Source of the DNA: Spirochaetales bacterium
Lineage (GTDB): Bacteria; Spirochaetota; Spirochaetia; Treponematales; UBA12059
DNA: 6,109 nt
Direction of reading: 5' to 3'
Assembly: GCA_016938515.1 (NCBI GenBank)
Contig: JAFGUM010000377.1
Location: 1 to 6,109, forward strand
Every line of letters begins with the position of its first letter. The first letter of the stretch is position 1. This document shows, piece by piece, positions 1-4,860 of the stretch. The notes under the pieces were generated by a model. The model worked only from the letters and a program-made list of their open reading frames with translations. It was not told where the DNA came from and did no database searches. Position numbers and translations under genes: made by a program.

Positions 1-15
1 ACCGCCTTCACGTCG

Positions 16-87
16 AGCGGGAAACGGGAGTCGGACCCGCGACATCCACCTTGGCAAGGTGGCGCTCTACCACTGAGCTATTCCCGC
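16..87 (-). tRNA. tRNA-Gly, anticodon GCC
   Basis: A 72-base cloverleaf can be folded by eye. The 7-bp acceptor stem (GCGGGAA with TTCCCGC) is followed by discriminator U73, as is usual for bacterial tRNA-Gly. The D loop keeps the GG pair, and a 5-bp anticodon stem carries loop TTGCCAA with anticodon GCC. The T stem has one G-U pair (49-65). The T loop reads TCCGACT, so position 55 is C where U (pseudouridine) is expected; the other four tRNAs here have normal T loops. The base after U73 is not CCA (CGA follows), so the tail must be added after transcription. It is the last tRNA of the cluster; no terminator is visible in the 15 bases left before the window edge. Confidence 0.95.
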
Positions 88-129
88 GTGCAGTTCCCTC
101 GACCGTCGTCGTCAGTATATCCAAACGAC

Positions 130-211
130 TGCGAGAGAAGGGACTTGAACCCTTACGCCGCAAGGCACCAGATCCTAAGTCTGGCGTGTCTGCCAATTCC
201 ACCACTCTCGC
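130..211 (-). tRNA. tRNA-Leu, anticodon TAG
   Basis: This is an 82-base class II tRNA with acceptor stem GCGAGAG/CTCTCGC and discriminator A73. The anticodon stem CCAGA/TCTGG holds loop CTTAGGA with anticodon TAG. A long variable arm contains a GCC/GGC stem, as expected for leucine. The T arm AAGGG-TTCAAGT-CCCTT is canonical. The bases after A73 are GTC, so CCA is not encoded. It is the first tRNA after the internal promoter at 232-261 and probably starts a Leu-Gly transcript. Confidence 0.96.
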
Positions 212-231
212 CCGGAACCGTTGGGCACCGA

Positions 232-261
232 ACGATACCGGAAATCGGCGGGCACTGTCAA
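232..261 (-). promoter_or_regulatory. Internal sigma-70-type promoter ahead of tRNA-Leu
   Basis: On the minus strand a perfect -35 TTGACA (256-261) is separated by 18 bases from -10 TATCGT (232-237). The predicted start is near 225, which gives a leader of about 14 bases before tRNA-Leu. The promoter sits inside the tRNA cluster, in the unusually wide 89-base gap between tRNA-Lys and tRNA-Leu, so Leu and Gly can be expressed apart from His-Arg-Lys. Start and use are inferred. Confidence 0.65.
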
Positions 262-262
262 G

Positions 263-287
263 GGCGATCACTATCGTACTGATCGCC
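263..287. repeat. Perfect inverted repeat, 8-base arms with 9-base spacer
   Basis: The arms GGCGATCA and TGATCGCC are exact reverse complements around a 9-base spacer. The element ends one base upstream of the -35 box of the tRNA-Leu promoter and 13 bases beyond the 3' end of tRNA-Lys. It could be a binding site for a dimeric regulator, or an RNA hairpin that ends or trims the His-Arg-Lys transcript. No T run follows on the minus strand, which argues against a standard intrinsic terminator. Confidence 0.6.
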
Positions 288-300
288 AAGGACGCCCTAT

Positions 301-373
301 TGAGCCGTGCAGGGATCGAACCTGCGACCCGCAGATTAAGAGTCTGCTGCTCTACCAGCTGAGCTAACGGCCC
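301..373 (-). tRNA. tRNA-Lys, anticodon CTT
   Basis: This is a 73-base cloverleaf. The acceptor stem GGGCCGT/ACGGCTC has one G-U pair at 2-71 and discriminator A73. The anticodon stem GCAGA/TCTGC holds loop CTCTTAA with anticodon CTT. The T arm GCAGG-TTCGATC-CCTGC is canonical. CCA is not encoded (ATA follows A73). It lies only 20 bases downstream of tRNA-Arg, which suggests a shared primary transcript. Confidence 0.96.
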
Positions 374-393
374 TGGTACACTGCAAAAAACAC

Positions 394-467
394 TGCGTCC
401 GGAGGGAGTCGAACCCCCGACCTACGGATTCGAAGTCCGTCGCTCTATCCAGCTGAGCTACGAACGC
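394..467 (-). tRNA. tRNA-Arg, anticodon TCG
   Basis: This is a 74-base cloverleaf. The acceptor stem GCGTTCG/CGGACGC has one U-G pair and discriminator A73. The anticodon stem ACGGA/TCCGT holds loop CTTCGAA with anticodon TCG. The T loop TTCGACT is canonical. CCA is absent (GTG follows A73). It is followed on the minus strand by a six-T run, but with no adjacent hairpin other than the tRNA itself. The 42-base gap before it contains a small CCGGC/GCCGG hairpin (478-494) that may be a processing element. Confidence 0.96.
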
Positions 468-509
468 CCGTCGCTCTCCGGCCCTGAGCGCCGGTGTCGG
501 ACGAGCTAG

Positions 510-582
510 GGTGGATGACGGGGTTCGAACCCGCGACAACCAGATCCACATTCTGGGACTCTACCGCTGAGCTACATCCACC
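510..582 (-). tRNA. tRNA-His, anticodon GTG
   Basis: This tRNA is 73 bases long including the extra 5' nucleotide. Aligning the conserved TAGCTC of positions 8-13 makes the first G position -1, paired with discriminator C73, the classic histidine identity element. The acceptor stem is GTGGATG/CATCCAC. The anticodon stem CCAGA/TCTGG holds loop ATGTGGA with anticodon GTG. The T loop TTCGAAC is normal. CCA is not encoded (CTA follows C73). It is the first gene of the cluster, about 12 bases from the predicted transcription start. Confidence 0.96.
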
Positions 583-600
583 GTGCGCTAGGCGAAACGT

Positions 601-629
601 ACAATGCCAAAAGAGCATGAAAATGTCAA
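601..629 (-). promoter_or_regulatory. Promoter of the tRNA cluster (tRNA-His side)
   Basis: On the minus strand a perfect -35 TTGACA (624-629) and a 17-base spacer precede -10 CATTGT (601-606), which matches the consensus at only three positions. An A/T-rich patch just upstream (about 641-650) looks like an UP element, common at stable-RNA promoters. The predicted start is near 594, leaving about 12 leader bases before tRNA-His. Confidence 0.65.
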
Positions 630-649
630 GAGCGTTTCCGTTATTTTAA

Positions 650-666
650 TTCCTGGTTATCAGGAA
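650..666 (-). terminator. Possible weak hairpin after the radical SAM gene
   Basis: TTCCTG and CAGGAA form a 6-bp stem with a 5-base loop, 24 bases beyond the stop codon at 690. On the minus strand it is followed by a mixed A/T stretch rather than a clean T run, so termination would be weak. The same A/T bases may serve the tRNA promoter just downstream. Read-through from the lnt operon into the tRNA genes is therefore possible. Confidence 0.25.
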
Positions 667-689
667 AACCCGCACAGGCAGTCTGGGTT

Positions 690-1685
690 TCAGCGGGGGG
701 CAAAGAAGGGAGCCGGAGCGCCACAGTGTGAGCATAGATTACCATCTAGCCCGCTCGCGTCTACCGAGTATCCCCGCCTGCCCACGAGCGTGGCACCGCA
801 GACTCTGCACGTCGTAGTAGAGGTTTCTCCCCACACGTTACCGGCGTAGACGTACCCGAGATGGCGTGCGGCAACGCCTACAAGACGTTCTATCGTCGAG
901 GCGGTCGTGGCTGGAATCGTATAGCGATATACCGGACGGTACGCTGAGATGTGCAGCGGAAGATCGGGCGACAGCGATGAAAGAAACGACGCGATGCCGT
1001 CTATCTGGTCATCATCGTCATTTTTTCCCGGAATGACGAGCGTTGTGGCTTCAACGTGAACGCCATTTCGAAAAGCTCGCGTTATAAAGTCCTTGACCAG
1101 CTCTAGATCCCCTCCGAGTTCAGAACGATACATTTCAGGGTCCCACGCCTTGATATCAACGTTCACGGCGTCGCATGCGGACAATACTTCATCCGCTGCA
1201 GGGCTACGCGCGCACCCGTTGGTTACGAGTACAGACCGCAGGCCAGCCGCCTTCGCTGCCTTCATGCTCTCTATGACAAACTCCGCGTGCACGAGGGGTT
1301 CAGAATAGGTGTGGGATACCGAAGGACAACCAGAGTCCAGCGCGGAGCGCACTATCGATTCGGGGGTAACACGCTGTGTTTGTGCGTCAACCGATTGAGA
1401 AATGGCATAGTTCTGGCAAAACGGACACCATAGATTGCACCCGACGTAGCCTATTGAGTACGTATAGGTACCTGGCAGGAAGTGGTAGAGCGGTTTTTTT
1501 TCTACGGGATCAACTGACAATGCGCTGGCTCGGCCGTAATACGGCAAGGTTATAGTGCGATTTTCATTTCGCCGCACCTTGCACAAGCCTACGCCGCCTT
1601 CGGCGATCACGCATCGATGGTGGCACAGATCACAGCGCACTGAGCCGTTGGCCAGCACATCGTAGAACCTGCCCGGGCGGTTCAA
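690..1685 (-). CDS. amrS: AmmeMemoRadiSam-type radical SAM enzyme (AmrS-like)
   Basis: This is a radical S-adenosylmethionine protein of about 331 residues. The [4Fe-4S]-SAM motif CNLWCPFC has cysteines at about 83, 87 and 90. Before it is a four-cysteine block (C18, C21, C25, C35; CDLCHHRC) and after it a C-terminal zinc-ribbon-like block (C293, C296, C318, C321). That arrangement is typical of AmrS, a relative of pyruvate formate-lyase activating enzymes (COG1180). The reaction in this family is not settled as far as I know. The partners Memo and AMMECR1 are not in the window. I place the start at a TTG (1683-1685) that overlaps the TGA of the upstream gene as TTGA, with a GGAAAG ribosome-binding site 8 bases upstream. 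The ATG at 1802 would run 121 bases into the upstream gene and add 39 residues ahead of the conserved domain. It is the last gene of the lnt operon. Confidence 0.85.
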   Translation of the reverse strand: MNRPGRFYDVLANGSVRCDLCHHRCVIAEGGVGLCKVRRNENRTITLPYYGRASALSVDPVEKKPLYHFLPGTYTYSIGYVGCNLWCPFCQNYAISQSVDAQTQRVTPESIVRSALDSGCPSVSHTYSEPLVHAEFVIESMKAAKAAGLRSVLVTNGCARSPAADEVLSACDAVNVDIKAWDPEMYRSELGGDLELVKDFITRAFRNGVHVEATTLVIPGKNDDDDQIDGIASFLSSLSPDLPLHISAYRPVYRYTIPATTASTIERLVGVAARHLGYVYAGNVWGETSTTTCRVCGATLVGRRGYSVDASGLDGNLCSHCGAPAPFFAPR

Positions 1686-2056
1686 CTCCGTCGCTTTCCA
1701 AGCATTTTTTCCTGCAACGGGTGTTCGGCGTTCATGAACCTGAGGGGTGTTTCCACTTCGAATGGCTCGTATTTGATGCCCACCGCTCCACGACGTATCC
1801 ACAGCCTCACGATACGGTAGCTCTCTCCAGCCTCGGTTACCGGGCTGGGCAAATCCTGGGCTCCTACGATGTCAGCAGCCTTGAACTCGTATATGGCCGA
1901 TTCTCCGTCGTGGGGCTCGACTATCAGTATCAGCTTCTCGTCGTCGTACGGATGCTTGCGCGGAGAGCCGGTAAAGGCCAGTGCGTCCTGCGGCGGATCG
2001 CTTCTGTAGGGTTGAAGTTCGTAAAAGGCACCAGACAGGTATTTCTGCACGCTCAT
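1682..2056 (-). CDS. Conserved-looking hypothetical protein, 124 residues
   Basis: I do not recognise a named family. The protein is soluble in appearance, with no signal peptide or membrane segment and no cysteine. It mixes charged and aromatic residues. The block FTGSPRKHPYDDEKLIL (about residues 28-44) and the hydrophobic strand-like segments YRIVRLWIRRG and VGIKYEPFEV suggest a small beta-rich fold. The gene is very likely real: its ATG overlaps the lnt stop as ATGA, an AGGAG ribosome-binding site lies 5 bases upstream, and its stop overlaps the proposed amrS start. Translational coupling to both suggests a role near lipoprotein acylation or the AmrS reaction, but this is only context. 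I suspect similar proteins occur in other spirochaetes; that is recollection, not a search result. Confidence 0.8.
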   Translation of the reverse strand: MSVQKYLSGAFYELQPYRSDPPQDALAFTGSPRKHPYDDEKLILIVEPHDGESAIYEFKAADIVGAQDLPSPVTEAGESYRIVRLWIRRGAVGIKYEPFEVETPLRFMNAEHPLQEKMLGKRRS

Positions 2057-3702
2057 GGTCGCTCCTTTTTCGACAGTGCGTCGTCCACGTAGAGTATAAT
2101 CGCGATGGCCATCAAAAAACAGGCTGCTGCCATAACGAACCAGTCGCCATAAGCCAGATAGGGGGTTTGCTCATCCACGTATACTGGTATGTCGACCCAG
2201 GCTGAAGCTTCTTCGAACAACGGCAGTGATTCCAGCACACGACCGTCTGGCCCCACAACAGCGGATACGCCACCATTGGTAGAGCGCACCAGGGTTCTGC
2301 GCAGTTCTATTGCCCTGAATCTGGCCGCTACGAAATGCTGGATTTCTGCGGATCTGGTTTTTGACCACGAATCATTGGTGAGGTTGATGAGTAGTTCAGC
2401 TCCGTCCAAGACGAACTCGCGGCACAGATACGCAAACGCGTCTTCAAAACAGATGGGACCCGCGAATACCACGTTGCCAGCTGTTTTGGTAGGGAGCGTA
2501 AAGAGAGTACGCTCGCTCCCCATGACCCAGCCGGATTCCAACCCGACCACATTCTGTATGAATTCCCTGAATGGATCAAAGTCCCAGAATGGAATGGCTT
2601 CCGCGAAAGGAACGGGATGAATCTTTGCGTATGAACCCCTCTGGACGCCATCCGGGTCTATGAGAATTACAGAATTGGTGGCCTCCCATGTCTCATAGTC
2701 CAGTATTTCAGGCGCTCCGGTAAAAAGCCACGAGCCGGTTTCAGAGAGGAGCCCTGCAAGGGGATCACCCCGCGGCGTAGCGGCAAAGAACCGCTCGAAG
2801 CCTTTCCAGGGTCGGCGTAGCGTGGTTTCACTGAAAACGATAAGGTCGGGCGCCGTAGATTTACCCTGCATGGCCTCCCTGGCCAGACGAATCGATGTTG
2901 CGAGGTTGCCCGCCTCTGTGCCTTCCCAGGGATCGATGTTCTGCTGAACAAGAACAGCGGTAAACATGCCTCGCTGTACTCGTGGGCGTCGTAGGGCTAC
3001 TGAACCATACCCTGTCAGCGCGATAAGCAGTACTACCGCTGTAACGATTTGCCCACCTGCCAGCAGCAAGCGGCCGGTGTCTGTCTGCGGCCGCGCGGGA
3101 AGCACGCTTCTCAGGCGTCCTGTGGGTGATCGCTCCGCGGAGCCAATCTGCAGAGCCGATGGTGGTTGTGTCAGCAATTCTCCTGTCGCCGCAGAAAACC
3201 AGGCAAGTACCAACGATATGCCGTACACCCCCGTGGATTCGGCTATCTGAACCACGGGCAAGACGGTATTCCACGAATACGCGACGAGTCCCCACGGGTA
3301 GCCGAGAAAACCAGACGATTTGCCCCATTCAAACACCACCCATGCCAGAGCAAATACAAGCGGCCGAGCCAACCCAGTGCGGCTGGTAACTCCACGCAGG
3401 TATAGTCCCAGGAAACCGTATACGATCATGTACGCGATGCTGGAGGTTCCCAGAGTCCAGAATCTAAAATCGTTGAAGAACCATAACCAGTAGCTGGACA
3501 GACCGTGTGCAAGCCCACCAAACAACGCGCCTACTATGAAGGCTTCCTTGTAGCTCGACGTCATCGTGAACGCGATGAACAGTGGCGTAAGAGCGATGAG
3601 TCCCAGCGCTGGATTACCCCATGAATACAACTCATTGGGCAGGGAAAGAGACAGTAGGCTTGCCGAAAGCATCGCGAGCACCGGTGCACGGAATCTTTTC
3701 AT
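2053..3702 (-). CDS. lnt: Apolipoprotein N-acyltransferase
   Basis: Lnt is the inner-membrane enzyme that transfers an acyl chain from a phospholipid to the N-terminal cysteine of apolipoproteins, the last step of lipoprotein maturation. From the ATG at 3702 it is 549 residues, near the usual 500-550. The N-terminal half (about 1-235) is a series of hydrophobic membrane segments, followed by a periplasmic nitrilase-like domain and a final membrane segment near 517-541. The expected catalytic triad is visible: Glu292 in FSETTL, Lys360 in YAKIHPVPF and Cys418 in PICFEDAF, followed by the conserved NLTNDSW. A GTG at 3735 would add 11 residues but would start upstream of the likely promoter; MKRFRAP followed by a hydrophobic stretch is a typical Lnt start. 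No ribosome-binding site is visible before either start. It heads the lnt-hypothetical-amrS operon. Confidence 0.96.
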   Translation of the reverse strand: MKRFRAPVLAMLSASLLSLSLPNELYSWGNPALGLIALTPLFIAFTMTSSYKEAFIVGALFGGLAHGLSSYWLWFFNDFRFWTLGTSSIAYMIVYGFLGLYLRGVTSRTGLARPLVFALAWVVFEWGKSSGFLGYPWGLVAYSWNTVLPVVQIAESTGVYGISLVLAWFSAATGELLTQPPSALQIGSAERSPTGRLRSVLPARPQTDTGRLLLAGGQIVTAVVLLIALTGYGSVALRRPRVQRGMFTAVLVQQNIDPWEGTEAGNLATSIRLAREAMQGKSTAPDLIVFSETTLRRPWKGFERFFAATPRGDPLAGLLSETGSWLFTGAPEILDYETWEATNSVILIDPDGVQRGSYAKIHPVPFAEAIPFWDFDPFREFIQNVVGLESGWVMGSERTLFTLPTKTAGNVVFAGPICFEDAFAYLCREFVLDGAELLINLTNDSWSKTRSAEIQHFVAARFRAIELRRTLVRSTNGGVSAVVGPDGRVLESLPLFEEASAWVDIPVYVDEQTPYLAYGDWFVMAAACFLMAIAIILYVDDALSKKERP

Positions 3703-3710
3703 GAGAACCC

Positions 3711-3740
3711 ATGATACACGTAGTAGGCCTCGCACGCCAG
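3711..3740 (-). promoter_or_regulatory. Possible lnt promoter
   Basis: On the minus strand a good -10 TATCAT (3711-3716, five of six) is paired with only a weak -35 CTGGCG (3735-3740) at 18 bases. The predicted start, near 3704, is only two bases from the lnt ATG at 3702, so the message would be nearly leaderless, which fits the lack of a ribosome-binding site. Confidence 0.4.
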
Positions 3741-3749
3741 CGCTTAAGC

Positions 3750-3778
3750 TTGACGTTCGCGCTGACCGGGTTTATGGT
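3750..3778 (+). promoter_or_regulatory. Likely coaD promoter
   Basis: A -35 TTGACG (3750-3755), a 17-base spacer and -10 TATGGT (3773-3778) are present. The predicted start is at about 3785, one base before the ATG at 3786. The upstream in-frame ATGs at 3711 and 3774 would then lie outside the transcript (the one at 3774 falls inside the -10 box), which supports 3786 as the coaD start and predicts a leaderless mRNA. Confidence 0.5.
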
Positions 3779-3785
3779 TCGCTCT

Positions 3786-4274
3786 ATGGTTAAGGCCGTT
3801 TTTCCCGGTTCGTTCGATCCGCCCACGTTTGGGCACCTGAACATCATAGAGCGCGCCCGCTCCATTTTCGAGCGCGTGCTAGTCGTCGTCGCCGTCAATC
3901 GGGACAAACAGTACCTGTTCGACGCAGAAGAGCGCGTTGCCTTTATGAAGGAACTCGTCGCTCCCTGGTCCAATGTCGAGGTGCATACCTGTGATACGCT
4001 CGTGGTTGAGTTTGCCAGGGCGCACGCGTGCAGGGTCCTTCTGCGCGGAGTACGAAGTGTGCAGGATTTCTCGTACGAATTCGAGCTGTCCATACTCAAC
4101 AAGGGTGTTGGACCAGAAATAGAGACATTCTTCATGCCAACCGATCAGAAGTTCTTTGTGCTTCGCTCAAGCGCGATCAAGGAGCTGGCTTCGTTTGGCG
4201 GCGACATCAGCGGCATGGTTCCGCCAGTGGTGGCCAGGGCTCTGGAGCGGTTCAGGGCGGTACCAGCCGAGTAA
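3786..4274 (+). CDS. coaD: Phosphopantetheine adenylyltransferase (PPAT)
   Basis: CoaD adenylylates 4'-phosphopantetheine with ATP to dephospho-CoA, the penultimate step of CoA synthesis in the cytoplasm. The 162-residue length matches the family's roughly 160. Motifs are in order: [10 protein letters not shown] near residues 8-17, with Thr14 and His17 of the nucleotidyltransferase T/HxGH motif; RGVR at 87-90 followed by [12 protein letters not shown]; and SSAIKEL near 128-134, equivalent to the ISSS phosphate-binding region, here VLRSS. The start at 3786 gives the canonical [10 protein letters not shown] beginning; ATGs at 3774 and 3711 are in frame but would add 4 or 25 non-family residues. 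No ribosome-binding site is seen, which fits a leaderless message. It is monocistronic, divergent from lnt and closed by a probable terminator. Confidence 0.96.
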   Translation: MVKAVFPGSFDPPTFGHLNIIERARSIFERVLVVVAVNRDKQYLFDAEERVAFMKELVAPWSNVEVHTCDTLVVEFARAHACRVLLRGVRSVQDFSYEFELSILNKGVGPEIETFFMPTDQKFFVLRSSAIKELASFGGDISGMVPPVVARALERFRAVPAE

Positions 4275-4284
4275 TGCGACGTAT

Positions 4285-4311
4285 CCCGCTCGTCTGGCAG
4301 CGACGGGTTTT
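4285..4311 (+). terminator. Probable intrinsic terminator of coaD
   Basis: CCCG plus TCG pairs with CGA plus CGGG, a 7-bp stem with a single bulged C and an 8-base loop. A TTTT run follows at 4308-4311. It lies 10 bases after the coaD stop and just before the rpmF promoter, a sensible place for termination. The bulge and short T run make it only moderately strong. Confidence 0.5.
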
Positions 4312-4320
4312 GTGCTTGAC

Positions 4321-4349
4321 TTGACAAATTCATGGTATTTCGTTATCGT
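4321..4349 (+). promoter_or_regulatory. Promoter of the rpmF-acpP-rnc operon
   Basis: A perfect -35 TTGACA (4321-4326), a 17-base spacer and -10 TATCGT (4344-4349) are seen; the spacer is A/T-rich at its start. A second TTGAC overlaps just upstream (4316-4320). The predicted start is near 4356, leaving a leader of about 42 bases before rpmF, in which I see no strong hairpin. Confidence 0.65.
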
Positions 4350-4397
4350 GCGCCGGTATCCGTTACAGGCACGTTATTGTGGGAATGAGGTTATAGT

Positions 4398-4586
4398 ATG
4401 GCTGTACCCAGATGTAATACTTCGAAGGCTCGATCGCGCAGGCGCCGCTCCATCAATATGAAGCTCGTCGCGCCGACGATCGTTACCTGCGGGAACTGCG
4501 GAAACCCCGTATTGTTCCACCGGGTGTGCCCGAAGTGCGGCTTCTATCGCGGCAGGCAGGTTCTGACCCCCGAGACCAACGCGTAA
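4398..4586 (+). CDS. rpmF: 50S ribosomal protein L32 (bL32)
   Basis: A 62-residue basic protein of the large ribosomal subunit. It begins MAVPR and has an Arg-rich segment (ARSRRRRSIN, 11-20). It carries a complete zinc ribbon: Cys31-x2-Cys34 and Cys44-x2-Cys47, so it is the zinc-binding form of L32 rather than the zinc-free paralogue. There is an extra Cys at position 6. GAGG lies 7 bases before the ATG. It is the first gene of the operon; acpP follows 12 bases after the stop. In many bacteria plsX and fab genes stand between rpmF and acpP, but here they are absent. Confidence 0.97.
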   Translation: MAVPRCNTSKARSRRRRSINMKLVAPTIVTCGNCGNPVLFHRVCPKCGFYRGRQVLTPETNA

Positions 4587-4598
4587 AGGAGATTCGCC

Positions 4599-4832
4599 AT
4601 GGACGAATTGTACGAGAAGATCAAGAAGATCATCGCTGATAAACTCGAAGTCGAGGAATCCAAGATTTCACTCGACGCCAGCTTCAGGCAAGACCTAGGC
4701 GCCGACAGCCTCGACACGTACGAGCTGGTATACGGCATCGAGGAAGAGCTCAAGATCCGCATTCCGGATGAAAAGGCAAACGAGTTTGAAACCGTTCGCG
4801 ATGCGTACGAGTTCATAAAGTCACAGATGTAA
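4599..4832 (+). CDS. acpP: Acyl carrier protein
   Basis: A 77-residue acidic, helical cytoplasmic carrier of growing fatty acyl chains. The phosphopantetheine attachment serine is Ser37 in GADSLD, where the arm is donated by CoA. Helix II (DSLDTYELVYGIEEEL) and the following acidic segment are typical, and the length is normal for the family. A strong AAAGGAG (4585-4591), overlapping the rpmF stop, lies 7 bases before the ATG, so the high expression expected of ACP is plausible. It is co-transcribed with rpmF and rnc. Confidence 0.98.
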   Translation: MDELYEKIKKIIADKLEVEESKISLDASFRQDLGADSLDTYELVYGIEEELKIRIPDEKANEFETVRDAYEFIKSQM

Positions 4833-4860
4833 CGATCGTGTATCCGAGGAGGCCGCGGCC

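Noticed and set aside
114..119. Minus-strand TATACT between tRNA-Leu and tRNA-Gly as a -10 box
   Set aside because: No -35-like hexamer lies 16-18 bases upstream; that region is the 3' part of tRNA-Leu.
378..396. Direct repeat ACACTGC flanking an A run between tRNA-Arg and tRNA-Lys
   Set aside because: Only seven bases, one copy overlapping the tRNA end. It is too short to suggest an attachment site or a duplication.
510..583. tRNA-His seemed to lack the essential G at -1
   Set aside because: The first reading of the acceptor stem was shifted by one. With TAGCTC placed at 8-13, the first G is position -1 and pairs with C73, so the gene is normal.
1..600. Integration site or mobile element at the tRNA cluster
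   Set aside because: All tRNAs are intact, no integrase or long repeat is present, and no second copy of a tRNA 3' end was seen.
604..849. 81-codon plus-strand frame starting in the tRNA/amrS gap
   Set aside because: Most of it is antisense to the C-terminal zinc ribbon of the radical SAM gene; no ribosome-binding site is seen before its ATG.
2861..3328. 155-codon open frame on the same strand as lnt, in another frame
   Set aside because: Lnt is continuous through this stretch, and the alternative product is low-complexity, Arg/Ser/Gly-rich, with no motif.
3632..4135. 167-codon open frame antisense to coaD
   Set aside because: It lies opposite a clear coaD gene with intact motifs, and its product shows no family features; it is a shadow frame.
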